A stretch of DNA of 64,000 nt from an uncultured bacterium (GTDB lineage: Bacteria; Nitrospirota; Thermodesulfovibrionia; Thermodesulfovibrionales; Dissulfurispiraceae): positions 1 to 64,000 of the forward strand of contig CALEDV010000027.1 of the NCBI GenBank assembly GCA_937949555.1, in the 5' to 3' direction. The notes beneath the pieces are model-generated. The model searched no databases, had not been told where the DNA came from, and worked only from the letters and a program-made list of their open reading frames with translations. Below are positions 18,326 through 28,409 of the stretch, one piece after another; positions within the stretch are counted from its first letter, which is position 1; every line of letters starts with the position of its first letter. Position numbers and translations under genes: made by a program.

Positions 18326-19246
18326 TCAGTAGCCTTCCATAAAAGCTATAAATGAATCCCTGTCATTGATTATCTGTATTTTTTGTCCTTTAGTATGTTC
18401 TTTTGTGGGAATGAATTTCAAATAGGCCCTCAATTCATATTCTCGGAATATCCTGCGCAGGTCCTCCCATGAGGGCTCCTTTAGCAGCAAGCTCTTCACA
18501 TCTCCATCAAAGGGCACATCAGTATTTATAAGGGCAAGTCTTTTGGATAGTCTCACAATCTCCCCGGACTCTGAGATAAGCCTTCTTATTCTGTCATTCC
18601 TGATAGTGTGTATATTTTCAAGGAGATTTTCGATGCTGCCAGCCTCAACAATAAGCTCCTTAGCCTTTTTCTCTCCTATGCCCTTCACGCCAGGTATATT
18701 GTCAATGCTGTCTCCTGTTAGAGCCATTATGTCTGGTATTTTTGAAGGCTCTACACCGAATCTCTCTATAACCTGTTGCTTGCCTATCAACACATCCTTT
18801 TGAAGATCGTAGACCTTAACCTTCTCATTTACAAGCTGCAGCATGTCCTTATCATTACTCATTATGTAAACTTCACAGTCCTTTTCAGAGGCTCTTTTTG
18901 CAATAGTTCCAATAAGGTCATCGGCCTCATAACCAGCAGATTCAAATATCTCTATGCCCAAGAAACCGATTATCTCCCTTATAACAGGAAACTGCACCGA
19001 AAGATCCTCAGGCATGGAAGGCCTATTTGCCTTATATTCAACATAGGCAATATGTCTCTCTGTGGGGTGGGCTGTATCAAAGACAGCAGCAATACCCTCG
19101 GCTTTAGATTCCTTGATCAACTTTAAAAGCATTCCTGTAAAACCATAAATGGCATTAGTAGGGAAACCTCCAGAGGTGCTTAGTCCCTTCAGAGCATGAT
19201 AAAACCTGTATATATATGAGTTGCTATCTATTAGGATTATCTTCAT
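18326..19246 (-). CDS. 5'-3' exonuclease (PolA N-terminal type)
   Basis: A 306-residue stand-alone flap/5' nuclease like the N-terminal third of DNA polymerase I. The metal-binding acidic residues are in ILIDSNSYIYRFYHAL (N-terminus), AVFDTAHPTERH, SAGYEADDLIGT and MSNDKDMLQL; a helix-hairpin-helix with ALTGDSIDNIPGVKGIGEKK follows (~185-205). No polymerase domain follows in frame. Such enzymes remove RNA primers or flaps. It lies 31 bp upstream of the phosphatase fusion on the same strand. Confidence 0.9.
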   Translation of the reverse strand: MKIILIDSNSYIYRFYHALKGLSTSGGFPTNAIYGFTGMLLKLIKESKAEGIAAVFDTAHPTERHIAYVEYKANRPSMPEDLSVQFPVIREIIGFLGIEIFESAGYEADDLIGTIAKRASEKDCEVYIMSNDKDMLQLVNEKVKVYDLQKDVLIGKQQVIERFGVEPSKIPDIMALTGDSIDNIPGVKGIGEKKAKELIVEAGSIENLLENIHTIRNDRIRRLISESGEIVRLSKRLALINTDVPFDGDVKSLLLKEPSWEDLRRIFREYELRAYLKFIPTKEHTKGQKIQIINDRDSFIAFMEGY

Positions 19247-19460
19247 CTGTAATGCCCTTTAAAACCCCTATAATAGGTCTTTTACAGGATTGCATATTAG
19301 GAAGTCTGCAACTATTTGATCCACAAAATCCAGTATTTATAAATTTCTCCTGCATTGCCACTACCAAAGTGTAATATCAAGCCTATCTCTAAAAATCAGG
19401 CGACAGGGCACCTATCAACAATTTGTAAACCTCTGCAATCAGACAATGCTCATAGGCGAT

Positions 19461-20363
19461 TTAGAGGGTTATCCTTTTTATACTCCCTTTAGTCAGGTCC
19501 ATTACACCCAGACCTTGCTGTGCAGCTATCTTTACATAGCCGAGATCACTGCCTTTCATGCCAAAAAGGGTTGCCCCATAAGAATCAACAGCTACCTGAT
19601 CAGGGCTCATCACTATGGTATCCAGCCTTTTTACATCTGCGAGGCTTCCGCCCTGTGGACCATTTGCAGTGAGTATCCTGACTGCATCTAACACCGTTAG
19701 AGTTGGTTTTATTGCCCTTGATAGATCGACAAGGCTCTCATCAAGCCTTTGGTGTATGTGCCTTCTGGAACCACCCATTACGCCCATCCAATTCTTCATT
19801 GCCATAGTGAGTCTGCTTAGGCTGTGGTGTTTAGCTATCGGCACATTTATAATTTTATCGGCCTCAAAGATATCAACATACAGGGGCCAGGATTTTAACA
19901 CATCCCCCTTTAGGGAGATCTCTTTGTATTTTTTATCATCCATGTAGTAAATCTCTGCCCCTAAAGCCTTTACAGCAGGTTCGATACCGCTTTGAACATA
20001 GCATCTGCGGGGGTCATTGACAGGTCTGTCAAAGACCTTGACCTTCTTTGCTCCTGATTCAAAACAGAGCCTCACAAGGGCAGCCACCACCTCAGGATTT
20101 GTATTAGCAGCCTGTTCAGGTGTCCTGTCCCATCCGATGTTTGGCTTAATAACTACCACATCGCCCTTAGAAACAAACCTATTCATACCTCCTAACTCTT
20201 TGACAGCAGATTCAACAAGCTTTTTAGGAGAAGAACCCTTGGCAACAACCATCTCAAAGGGCACCGCTGCCTCCGCCTCTGATGAAAAAATCTCGCTACC
20301 TCCACTAAACACAAAGTTTAACCCTACTACTGAGGCTGCCCTTAAAAAATCTCTCCTTTTCAT
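19461..20363 (-). CDS. DUF362 protein with Tat signal
   Basis: A 300-residue protein starting MKRRDFLRAASVVGLNFVFS, a twin-arginine signal peptide, so it is probably exported folded by the Tat system encoded near 55 kb. The body matches DUF362 (VVIKPNIGWDRTPEQAANTN, INVPIAKHHSLSRLTMAMKN, and a KRLDTIVMSPDQVAVDSYGA segment). Members are often linked to iron-sulfur or metal chemistry, but no function is fixed; this one lacks the ferredoxin motifs of longer members. A GGAGG ribosome-binding site precedes the ATG. Confidence 0.85.
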   Translation of the reverse strand: MKRRDFLRAASVVGLNFVFSGGSEIFSSEAEAAVPFEMVVAKGSSPKKLVESAVKELGGMNRFVSKGDVVVIKPNIGWDRTPEQAANTNPEVVAALVRLCFESGAKKVKVFDRPVNDPRRCYVQSGIEPAVKALGAEIYYMDDKKYKEISLKGDVLKSWPLYVDIFEADKIINVPIAKHHSLSRLTMAMKNWMGVMGGSRRHIHQRLDESLVDLSRAIKPTLTVLDAVRILTANGPQGGSLADVKRLDTIVMSPDQVAVDSYGATLFGMKGSDLGYVKIAAQQGLGVMDLTKGSIKRITL

Positions 20364-20436
20364 GGTTTCCTCCTTTTTGGCTCGTTAAAAGTTTAAGTAT
20401 GGTATTGTTGAAGATTCAACTGTCCTGGTGCCTCTG

Positions 20437-21084
20437 TTAAAATCTCTGCCCCTGAAGTGGGCAGCCATTACATTGGGGTTTACTTTTGCAGTAATGTTTT
20501 CCCAGTTTCACGAAAAGGGCGTGGTATTCATTAAATAAAGGCACCTCATGCACTAACTGTTGATGAAAAAGGGCCTGACACTCCTGATAACCTGCCCCTT
20601 CTGAGATTATACCATGCCTTGATAGTATCCTTTTGGTATAGGCATCAATCACAAATACTGGTTTATTAAGGGCATACAGAAGTATTGAATCTGCCGTCTC
20701 CATTCCAATGCCTCTTACTGATAGTAACTTATTGCGTAGCGATTCGGTATCCTCGGCAACCATATTCATCAAGCTGCCGTCATATTGGTTTATTATAAAA
20801 GCAACAAAGGCCTTCAGTCTAACTGCCTTGATGTTAAAATAACCTGAGGGCTTTATAAGTATTGCAAGTTCCCCCTCTGGAATCTCATATAAGGTGCGCG
20901 GCGATAAACAATGGGCATCCTTGAGATTTTTGATTGCCCTGTTAACATTCTGCCAATTAGTATTCTGGGTCAAGATTGCCCCCACAGCAACCTCAAAGGG
21001 ACTGTCCCCAGGCCACCATCCTTGGGGGCCGAAGGCATCAAAAAGCATCCTATAAATAGACATTAGTGGAGACATATTAAGCAA
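20437..21084 (-). CDS. HhH-GPD DNA glycosylase, endonuclease III-related (MagIII/MpgII-like)
   Basis: A 215-residue base-excision repair glycosylase. The helix-hairpin-helix is VRGIGMETADSILLYALNK and the catalytic aspartate is in FVIDAYTKRIL (about residues 145-155). The position that is lysine in the lyase endonuclease III (GVGRKTA) is glutamate here, and the C-terminal cluster motif has only three cysteines (HYCKSKPQCNGCPL) before the protein ends. These traits resemble monofunctional 3-methyladenine glycosylases of the MagIII/MpgII type rather than Nth. The substrate is inferred. Confidence 0.8.
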   Translation of the reverse strand: MLNMSPLMSIYRMLFDAFGPQGWWPGDSPFEVAVGAILTQNTNWQNVNRAIKNLKDAHCLSPRTLYEIPEGELAILIKPSGYFNIKAVRLKAFVAFIINQYDGSLMNMVAEDTESLRNKLLSVRGIGMETADSILLYALNKPVFVIDAYTKRILSRHGIISEGAGYQECQALFHQQLVHEVPLFNEYHALFVKLGKHYCKSKPQCNGCPLQGQRF

Positions 21085-21236
21085 AAAGTTTCTTTATCTC
21101 AAAGAAAATTATACTGGTTATTCTTAGACAACACAAAAGGACCATTATTAATTCTTTTTATATCACCATTTTACCATACAAATAACCTGTTGTTTTATGT
21201 AAAATTTTCAAGACAACACAATAAAAGGGGGAGGCA

Positions 21237-23654
21237 ATGAGCCTTATATTGCAGAGGATGAGAAACACATCAATTAGCACAAAGGTAGCAGTAGCATGTA
21301 TCGTAGCTATTTTTTTGATATTTTTCTGTCTTGCCTCGATGCTTTACCTATACACAAAAAGGTCTTTTTATGAAAACAGCATTGAGGAGCTAAAGAGAGA
21401 AGCAAGGATGATAAGACAGACCATTGAGATATTCAATGGCGCAGCAAAGGGAGGCGCTGAACAGATACTAAATGTCTTTTCCAATTACTTTAAAGATGAC
21501 TTTACTTTAGACCCATCGAGGACTACAAGGATTGCAGATGCAGAGGTGCCAGTCTTAAAGAACGGCTCAGAGGTCCTTAATCTCAACAATCACCATGTCG
21601 ATAACCTCACCAAGGCAACAGGCAACTCTGTTGCAACCATCTTCGTTAAGAAGGGCGATGACTTTATCAGGATTGCCACATCCCTTAAGAAAGAGGACGG
21701 ACAAAGGGCAGTTGGGACATTATTAGACAGGGGTCATCCAGCTTATCCGCTGGCACTGAAGGGAGAGACATATGTTGGCAAGGCAAGGCTCTTTGGAAGG
21801 GACTATATGACCAAATATAAACCCATCAGGGACAATGCAAATCGTGTTATTGGCATATTGTTTGTTGGTTTTGACATTACAGAGGCCCTAAAAGGTATGT
21901 TGAACAACTTCAAACAGATCAAGATAGGACAGACAGGGTATGTGTATATCCTAAATGCCAGAGAAGGCAAAGATAAGGGGACAGTGATGATGCATCCAGC
22001 CCTGGAGGGCAAAAATATCATCGATGCTAAGGATGCTAAGGGCAGAGAATTTATAAGAGAGATTATTGACAAGAAAGAAGGCATTATAGAGTACCCATGG
22101 ATTAATAAGGAACTCGGAGAATCCTTTGCAAGAGACAAGATTGTTGCCTTTGATTATGTCAAGGATTGGCAGTGGGTAGTGGCAGCAGGCAGCTATACTG
22201 ATGAGGTCATGCAACATGCCTTTCTGATTAGAAACATAATAATGGCTGGCACTATAGTAAGCTCAATATTAATTGGCCTTATACTTTTCTTCGTTGTCAA
22301 AAGGATGCTTGGTGGTCTGCATGGCCTTAGCGATAATATAGACAGCATAACCAAGGGAGACCTCACTGTGAGATTTAGCCATACCTCTGACGACGAGATT
22401 GGCTCTATCTCAAAGCATATAAATAAACTGGCAGAGACCTTCAATGACCTTATCAGCGGGCTTTCTCAAGGGGCAATGAATGTAATCACTTCGGTAGACA
22501 TACTCAGACTCAAGTCGCTAAAGACTGCACAGGGCGCAAAGATACAGTCTCAGCAATCCTCTGCCATAGCTACAGCAGCAGAACAGATGAACCAGACAAT
22601 AGGAGACATAGCTCGCAACGCATCCACCTCCTCACAGTCCTCTGAAAAGGCAGTTGAGGCAGCCATAAAGGGCAAGAGGATTGCTGATGATGCCATAAAC
22701 ACTGTTAATAAAGTAGATGAGACTACCAACTCACTATCGCAGATGATCACCCAACTCAACGAGCGGGTCAGTGAGATTGGGGGTATTGTCACCGTTATAA
22801 AGGATATTGCAGACCAGACAAACCTGCTTGCCCTAAATGCAGCCATCGAGGCGGCAAGGGCTGGAGAACAAGGCAGGGGTTTTGCTGTAGTGGCAGATGA
22901 GGTGCGGAAGCTGGCAGAGAAGACAATTAAGGCCACTGAAGAGGTGTCAGAAAAGATCTATTCGGTCCAATCAGGCTCTTCTGAGACAATGAAGACCATG
23001 CAAGAGGCCTCTGGAGAGGTTACAAGGGCTACAGAGCAGATCAGACAGACTGGCCTTGTGCTTGAGGAGATAACCCAATCTATGGAGGCAGCCAAGGATC
23101 AGATAATCCAGATCGCCACTGCCATCGAAGAGCAGTCTGCGGCCTCTCAGGATGTGGCAAGCAATATTGAAAAGAACTCCCAGATCGCCTCGGAGATTGA
23201 GAAGATGTCTGAGGAGGTCCTGAAAGAGGTTGCAAACCTTATAGATGTGGCAGACTATCTTAGGAATTCATCAACTATGTTTAAGACCGATACCGATAAA
23301 TACACTATCTTTGACCTCACGAAGGCTGACCATAGGGCCTTTGTGGCTAGGGTATTCAATGCCATACACAACAATGTCGCCCTCGACCCTAACAGCCTGC
23401 CTGACCACATGAGCTGTAGGCTTGGTAAATGGTACTTTGGACAAGGCTCAAAGATATGTGGACATATGTCTGCATACAAAGAAATGAATAATCCCCATGA
23501 AAAGATCCACAGCATTGCAAAGGAGGCCCTTAGGGCTGCTCAGGCTGGAGATAAGGCAAAGGCTGAAGAGCTGCTGCAACAAATGGAAGAGATATCAGTG
23601 AATATTGCCAAGATGCTCGATGATTTAAAGAGAGAGTGTAAGGGCAACAGGTAA
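21237..23654 (+). CDS. Methyl-accepting chemotaxis protein with Cache and CZB domains
   Basis: An 805-residue chemoreceptor. Residues ~17-40 are the first membrane helix, ~45-325 a long periplasmic part with tandem Cache-type folds ([20 protein letters not shown] ends the first; [12 protein letters not shown] starts the second), ~328-352 the second membrane helix, then HAMP, and a methyl-accepting coiled coil with the tip [20 protein letters not shown]. The last ~110 residues are a CZB zinc-binding domain ([11 protein letters not shown], and later HEKIH), linked in other proteins to zinc or hypochlorite sensing. A GGGGGAGG ribosome-binding site precedes the ATG. No che genes are adjacent. Confidence 0.93.
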   Translation: MSLILQRMRNTSISTKVAVACIVAIFLIFFCLASMLYLYTKRSFYENSIEELKREARMIRQTIEIFNGAAKGGAEQILNVFSNYFKDDFTLDPSRTTRIADAEVPVLKNGSEVLNLNNHHVDNLTKATGNSVATIFVKKGDDFIRIATSLKKEDGQRAVGTLLDRGHPAYPLALKGETYVGKARLFGRDYMTKYKPIRDNANRVIGILFVGFDITEALKGMLNNFKQIKIGQTGYVYILNAREGKDKGTVMMHPALEGKNIIDAKDAKGREFIREIIDKKEGIIEYPWINKELGESFARDKIVAFDYVKDWQWVVAAGSYTDEVMQHAFLIRNIIMAGTIVSSILIGLILFFVVKRMLGGLHGLSDNIDSITKGDLTVRFSHTSDDEIGSISKHINKLAETFNDLISGLSQGAMNVITSVDILRLKSLKTAQGAKIQSQQSSAIATAAEQMNQTIGDIARNASTSSQSSEKAVEAAIKGKRIADDAINTVNKVDETTNSLSQMITQLNERVSEIGGIVTVIKDIADQTNLLALNAAIEAARAGEQGRGFAVVADEVRKLAEKTIKATEEVSEKIYSVQSGSSETMKTMQEASGEVTRATEQIRQTGLVLEEITQSMEAAKDQIIQIATAIEEQSAASQDVASNIEKNSQIASEIEKMSEEVLKEVANLIDVADYLRNSSTMFKTDTDKYTIFDLTKADHRAFVARVFNAIHNNVALDPNSLPDHMSCRLGKWYFGQGSKICGHMSAYKEMNNPHEKIHSIAKEALRAAQAGDKAKAEELLQQMEEISVNIAKMLDDLKRECKGNR

Positions 23655-23658
23655 GGGT

Positions 23659-24405
23659 CTATCCCTTATCAGGCAGACAGTTTATCCTATGGGCAAGGCA
23701 GGCGGCCCCAAAGCCGTTGTCTATGTTCATAACCGCTATGCCTGGGACGCAGGAATTGAGCATAGCAAAGAGGGCAGTCATGCCTTGAAGGCTTGTCCCA
23801 TAGCCACTAGAGGTAGGCACGGCTATTACTGGTTGACTTACAATACCGCCAACCACAGAAGGCAGCGCCCCTTCCATGCCTGCAATGACTATCAATACCC
23901 TTGCCTCCCTTATCCTGTCTATGTTGCTGAACAAACGATGGATGCCTGCAACGCCCACATCACAGAGCATCTCTGTCTTGCTGCCCAAGAAGGAGGCTGT
24001 ATGTACTGCCTCCTGGGCAACGGCAATGTCTGAGGTGCCTGCAGTTAATACAAGTATATTGCCCCTCAATAGCTCAGGCCCCCCACAAACAATGAGACCA
24101 CAACGGGCATGCCACTTGGCATCCTTGATCCTGAGTTTCTTAAAGACCGACTCCCTGGTCTTGGTAATCAGAAACCTTCCGCTCTGCTTGTACATTGCCC
24201 TGGCAATGCTGACGGTCTCTTCATCGCCTTTATTCAAGCCAAAGATCACCTCAGGCACCCCGCTTCTTAGACCCCTGTGATGATCTATCTGGGCGATCTT
24301 GAGATCCTCAAAGGGGAGTTTCCCAATCTTCTCAAGGGCATCCCCTGCCGACAAGACACCAGCCTCTACCTGCCTGAGTATATCCTCCAACTGCTTAGTA
24401 TGCAT
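23659..24405 (-). CDS. larB: LarB, pyridinium biscarboxylic acid mononucleotide synthase
   Basis: A 248-residue protein matching LarB, which carboxylates nicotinic acid adenine dinucleotide and splits it in the first step of the nickel-pincer cofactor of lactate racemase and relatives. The PurE-like half holds LVLTAGTSDIAVAQEA and VIAGMEGALPSVVGG, AVPTSSGYG and ALFAMLNSC, all typical. A TTG two codons earlier is possible, but the ATG at 24405 is preferred. It overlaps the gpsA stop by 11 bp. LarC, LarE and a racemase are not in the window. Its end is 4 bp from the convergent chemoreceptor gene. Confidence 0.9.
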   Translation of the reverse strand: MHTKQLEDILRQVEAGVLSAGDALEKIGKLPFEDLKIAQIDHHRGLRSGVPEVIFGLNKGDEETVSIARAMYKQSGRFLITKTRESVFKKLRIKDAKWHARCGLIVCGGPELLRGNILVLTAGTSDIAVAQEAVHTASFLGSKTEMLCDVGVAGIHRLFSNIDRIREARVLIVIAGMEGALPSVVGGIVSQPVIAVPTSSGYGTSLQGMTALFAMLNSCVPGIAVMNIDNGFGAACLAHRINCLPDKG

Positions 24406-25405
24406 CAAACTCGGGCTTGAGGGAACGATTCATAAGGTCCCTGACGGCCTCAAAGGGGGGCTTGTTTTTGTATAAGGTCAGATATATCTGTTCAGTGATA
24501 GGCATCTCAATGGAGAGCCTTGAGGATAATTCATAGACTGAAAGGGTAGTGGCAACACCCTCAGCTATTGACCTTGTACTGGCAATGATGGCATCAAGCT
24601 TCTCGCCTCTACCGAGCTTGTATCCCACTGAAAAGTTCCTTGACATCATAGCAGAACAGGTTAGCATCAGGTCTCCAAGTCCGCTTAAGCCTGAAAAGGT
24701 GTTTTCTTGAGCGCCCATGGCCACCCCAAGACGGGTTATCTCTGCAAGTCCCCTTGTCAATAGGGCTGCCCTTGCATTGTTTCCAAGTCCAAGACCCTCA
24801 CATATGCCTGAGGCAATGGCAATAACATTCTTTACGGCCCCCCCTATCTCAACGCCGATTACATCACTGTGGGTATAGACCCTGAAGTAATCGGTGTTGA
24901 ATAGTTCTTGCAGCAGCAAGGCATTTTTTCTGTCCTCAAAGGCAAGGGTTACTGCAGTGGGCAGTTTAAGGGCAACTTCATTTGAAAAGCTCGGGCCTGA
25001 CAAAACTGCAACAGGACGGCTGAGTATCTCTCCAATTATCTTGGAGGGCAGGCAATAGGTGTTGTTCTCTATGCCCTTTGAACAGCTTACCACTAAGGCA
25101 TCTGCTTTAATATAGGGCTTAAGCGCCGTAAAAACTGGACGAATGTGCTGGGTGGGCACAACACTCACAATGTATCGGGCATCCTTTACAGCCTCTTTGT
25201 AATCTGTGGTAGCATAGATATTATGAGGGAGTATTATATCGGGCAAATACATATCGTTCTTGCCGATATTGTTTATACAACTCACCACCTCTTTTTCATA
25301 TCCCCACAGGGTAACATCATAGCCCTTATCAGCAAGGAGGGCAGCCAGCGTAGTGCCCCAGCTACCAGCACCAATGACAGATATGTAACCCTTTGGGTAA
25401 TCCAT
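24395..25405 (-). CDS. gpsA: Glycerol-3-phosphate dehydrogenase [NAD(P)+]
   Basis: A 336-residue enzyme making sn-glycerol-3-phosphate for phospholipids. The Rossmann motif VIGAGSWGTTLAALLA is at ~10-25, the conserved VSCSKGIENNT and LSGPSFSNEVA follow, the catalytic lysine lies in GGAVKNVIAIASG (~195), and the C-terminal LSGLGDLMLTC segment is present. The 3' end overlaps larB. The upstream gap to argS (273 bp) holds a nested inverted repeat. Confidence 0.96.
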   Translation of the reverse strand: MDYPKGYISVIGAGSWGTTLAALLADKGYDVTLWGYEKEVVSCINNIGKNDMYLPDIILPHNIYATTDYKEAVKDARYIVSVVPTQHIRPVFTALKPYIKADALVVSCSKGIENNTYCLPSKIIGEILSRPVAVLSGPSFSNEVALKLPTAVTLAFEDRKNALLLQELFNTDYFRVYTHSDVIGVEIGGAVKNVIAIASGICEGLGLGNNARAALLTRGLAEITRLGVAMGAQENTFSGLSGLGDLMLTCSAMMSRNFSVGYKLGRGEKLDAIIASTRSIAEGVATTLSVYELSSRLSIEMPITEQIYLTLYKNKPPFEAVRDLMNRSLKPEFDAY

Positions 25406-25473
25406 AGAGGAATGATGATATCAGAAACTTATCGTTATATCAATCTCAGGCCTAACTTGCCCTTAGAAATACT

Positions 25474-25581
25474 GGGCATGCTGAAAAGGCTTTAATGCCA
25501 CACCTTAAACAGGGCAGCAGTTCAAAGGGAATAACATTCTTGAGAGAAATCTCCTGCTGCTGCCCTAAATTTGGCATGCCC
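25474..25581. repeat. Nested inverted repeats between argS and gpsA
   Basis: Two perfect inverted pairs are nested: the outer GGGCATGC (25474-25481) with GCATGCCC (25574-25581), and the inner AGGGCAGCAG (25511-25520) with CTGCTGCCCT (25557-25566). A T run follows the right arm on the plus strand. The minus strand has a 40-codon frame from an ATG near 25579 with LLPCLRCGIKAFSACPVF. This may be a folded RNA in the argS-gpsA spacer, a palindromic mobile repeat, or a very small cysteine-containing protein; I cannot decide. Confidence 0.45.
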
Positions 25582-25678
25582 CTTTTTTTGTTATAAACTC
25601 CTAAGGGCAATTTGGGGTTACTAAACCCCTTGATATGCTCAAGCCTCTGCACAGGCAATTTAAGGTACCAGGGATAGC

Positions 25679-27331
25679 CTACATCTTCTGAGGTATTGAT
25701 ACCCCCAGTATCCTGAGTCCGTGGCCAAAGACTATCCTCATGGCATTACAAAGCGCAAGCCTTGATTGGGTTAACAGGGCATCCTCTGTTATGACCCTGT
25801 GTTTGTGATAGTAAGGATGGAAAAGCCCTGCTAACTCATGCAAGAAGAAGGCTATCCTGTGGGGTTCCCTTGAGAGGGCAGCAGACCTAAGGGTCATAGG
25901 GTATAAAAGTGCCTTTTTCAGGAGCCTCCTTTCATCTTCATTAAACCCAGAGATGCTGTTGGGTTCATAGGGGTCTATCCCCATGGAGATCGCCTTCTGG
26001 AAGATGCTGTTTATCCTTGCATAGGCATACTGCACATAATACACAGGGTTTTCAGAAGACTGTGCCTTTGCCTTCTCTACATCTATATCGAGGGGTGTGT
26101 CGTGCCTCCTTGTGAGAAAGAGGAACTTTGTGGTGTCTGGGCCTATCTCATCTATCAACTCCCTTAGGGTGACAAAGTCCCCTGCCCGTTTTGACATCTG
26201 CACAGGTCTGCCATCCCTTAGCAGGGTGACCATCTGTATCAAAAGGACATTGAAGCCCTCTGAAGGCAATCCAAGTCCTTGTAGCACTGCCGACACCCTT
26301 GGGATATAACCATGATGGTCTGCCCCCCAAAGGTCTATAATCTCCTGAAAACCCCTATCCAGTTTTTGCTTATGATAGGCTATGTCCGAGGCAAAGTAGG
26401 TGTACTGATTGTCCTGCTTTACAACCACCCTATCTTTGTCATCGCCGAAGGCCGCGGATTTAAACCATTGAGCCCCTTCACTGTCATAAATGAGTCCCTT
26501 TGATCTTAAAAATGCTATGGCTGATTGTACTAACCCACTGCGATAAAGCTCCCTCTCGCTCTGCCAGGAATCAAAAGTTACGCCAAAATCTGTGAGGTCC
26601 CTTTTTATCTCCCTCAACATCAATGAACAGGACAACTCCTTTATAGTATCGGCCACATCCTTGAATTCACTGTAGCACAGGCCACTTCGCCCTGCAAAAT
26701 CTCTTATCTCAGGGCTTTCAGCAAGCTCACTGATATAATCTCCCCGATATCCATCCTCTGGGAAGGGATATTCGGGTTCGTCGCAAAACAGTTGTCTATA
26801 TCTGGCAAATACCGACTGTCCAAGTTTTTCAATCTGAACGCCTGCATCGTTGATATAATACTCCCTTTGAACACCAAAGCCTACCTCCTGCAAGAGATTA
26901 GCAAGGGCCATACCTACAGCAGCTCCCCTACCATGCCCTAAGTGTAGTGGGCCTGTTGGGTTAGCGCTGACGAACTCGATCTGTACCCTCTTGCCCCTGC
27001 CTATATCCTCCCTGCAATAGGCCTCCTGTTGTTGGAGCAGTCTTTTGAGCTCTGCAATAAGGGCATCGTCGCTAAAGGTAAGGTTGATAAAACCCTGACC
27101 TGCAATGTCTATGCTTTTAAAGAGGCCGGCCCCTCTTGCCAACATAGATTCCCTTATCTGACCAGCTATAGTTGTTGGAGGCCTCTTTAGAACCCTGGCA
27201 AGCCTCATTGACACAGGTGTTGATAAATCACCCAATGCCTCATCCCTTGGTATCTCCAGCTCTGCAAATTCTGCTGATACACCCATATCTAAGAGTGTCT
27301 GTGTCAATAGGTCTCTGGTAACCTTTTCCAT
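25679..27331 (-). CDS. argS: Arginyl-tRNA synthetase
   Basis: A 550-residue class I synthetase. The N-terminal additional domain is present; the HIGH signature appears in NPTGPLHLGHGRGAAVG (about 115-130), the tRNA-dependent active-site segment in DLWGADHHGYIPR, the KMSK-like loop is degenerate (QMSKRAGDF), as in many ArgRS, and the DALR anticodon-binding domain ends the protein (HELAGLFHPYYHKHRV). It is divergent from trpF and leads a reverse-strand group with gpsA and larB, though with a 273-bp spacer. Confidence 0.97.
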   Translation of the reverse strand: MEKVTRDLLTQTLLDMGVSAEFAELEIPRDEALGDLSTPVSMRLARVLKRPPTTIAGQIRESMLARGAGLFKSIDIAGQGFINLTFSDDALIAELKRLLQQQEAYCREDIGRGKRVQIEFVSANPTGPLHLGHGRGAAVGMALANLLQEVGFGVQREYYINDAGVQIEKLGQSVFARYRQLFCDEPEYPFPEDGYRGDYISELAESPEIRDFAGRSGLCYSEFKDVADTIKELSCSLMLREIKRDLTDFGVTFDSWQSERELYRSGLVQSAIAFLRSKGLIYDSEGAQWFKSAAFGDDKDRVVVKQDNQYTYFASDIAYHKQKLDRGFQEIIDLWGADHHGYIPRVSAVLQGLGLPSEGFNVLLIQMVTLLRDGRPVQMSKRAGDFVTLRELIDEIGPDTTKFLFLTRRHDTPLDIDVEKAKAQSSENPVYYVQYAYARINSIFQKAISMGIDPYEPNSISGFNEDERRLLKKALLYPMTLRSAALSREPHRIAFFLHELAGLFHPYYHKHRVITEDALLTQSRLALCNAMRIVFGHGLRILGVSIPQKM

Positions 27332-27400
27332 GTTGGTGTCCGATTATAACCCAAGCAGAGCAATTTAAGGAAACAGCTATGCTATAATCTTGTTAAGACA

Positions 27401-28039
27401 ATGGAAAACTATCAGGTAAAGGTCAAGATATGCGGCATTACAAATCTAAAAGACGCCCTAATATCCGTCGATGCAGGTGCCGATGCCCTCGGTTTTATCT
27501 TTTACAATAAAAGCCCCCGTTTTATAACACCTGAAGGGGCAAAGTCAATAATAGAGCAACTTCCTCCCTTTGTAACAACCATCGGGGTTTTTGTAAATGA
27601 AACAGCGGTATGTATCAATGATGTCAAAAGCTTCACAGGCATTGACTTGGTGCAGCTTCATGGTGATGAGCCTCCCTCCTTTTGTGCACTATGGCAGAGG
27701 ACAATCAAGGCCTTTAGGGTAATGGATTTTGTGGACCTTGCCATACTGGAAAGCTTCCGCTGTAATGCCTTTCTTTTAGACACCTTCGCCCCTGATTCCT
27801 ATGGAGGCACGGGGCAGATCTTCAACTGGGACATCGCTGTAGAGGCAAAAAAATATGGACGAGTAATCCTCTCCGGTGGGCTCAATCCAGACAATATCAT
27901 AAGGGCAGTAAGGCATGTAAGACCCTATGCAGTAGATGTAAGCTCAGGGGTTGAATCCACTACAAAGGGCATTAAGGATGCTTCAAAGATAAGGGCTTTT
28001 ATAGAGAGGGCAAAGACTGCCTTGATGTTATACGAATGA
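27401..28039 (+). CDS. trpF: Phosphoribosylanthranilate isomerase
   Basis: A 212-residue TIM-barrel enzyme catalysing the Amadori rearrangement in tryptophan synthesis. The active-site cysteine and first strand are in [10 protein letters not shown], with the catalytic aspartate in [26 protein letters not shown] and VDVSSGVES form the phosphate site. No other trp gene is near. The 3' end overlaps the convergent queF by 41 bp. Confidence 0.95.
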   Translation: MENYQVKVKICGITNLKDALISVDAGADALGFIFYNKSPRFITPEGAKSIIEQLPPFVTTIGVFVNETAVCINDVKSFTGIDLVQLHGDEPPSFCALWQRTIKAFRVMDFVDLAILESFRCNAFLLDTFAPDSYGGTGQIFNWDIAVEAKKYGRVILSGGLNPDNIIRAVRHVRPYAVDVSSGVESTTKGIKDASKIRAFIERAKTALMLYE

Positions 28040-28379
28040 TGGTCTTTACATTCCCCCTGGGATTGAAGTCTGCAATGACCTCAAGGTATCGAGGGGCGAG
28101 TCTCTCTGATAATTCTGAATAGACCCTGTTGGCGACCTCTTCGTGAGACACATAACACTGTCTGAAGGAATTCAGATAGAGCTTCAGAGACTTAAGCTCA
28201 ATAATCTTTTTATCGGGCACATAGGTGATCTTGAAGGTTGCAAAGTCTGGGTACCCTGACCGGGGACATAGACAGGTAAACTCTGAAAAGGTTATATTTA
28301 TCTCGTAATCCCGTTCGGGTGTAGGGTTATCCCAGAGCTCGAGGGTTGCCTTGTCTATCTCTTCTTCGCCATAACGCAT
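27999..28379 (-). CDS. queF: NADPH-dependent 7-cyano-7-deazaguanine reductase
   Basis: A 126-residue unimodular QueF (T-fold) which reduces preQ0 to preQ1 in queuosine synthesis. The catalytic cysteine is in [14 protein letters not shown] (about 33-46) and the family QueF motif is [14 protein letters not shown] (here with L rather than S after the glutamate). The end FNPRGN is typical. Its start is 30 bp from the divergent rfbA and its 3' end overlaps trpF by 41 bp. No preQ1 riboswitch can fit in that gap. Confidence 0.94.
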   Translation of the reverse strand: MRYGEEEIDKATLELWDNPTPERDYEINITFSEFTCLCPRSGYPDFATFKITYVPDKKIIELKSLKLYLNSFRQCYVSHEEVANRVYSELSERLAPRYLEVIADFNPRGNVKTIIRITSRQSLPSL

Positions 28380-28409
28380 AGGCTTATTTTATACAAAAAG
28401 GAGGCCCTT

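Noticed and set aside
28380-28409. Possible preQ1 riboswitch before queF
   Set aside because: The gap to the divergent rfbA gene is only 30 bp, too short for the aptamer.
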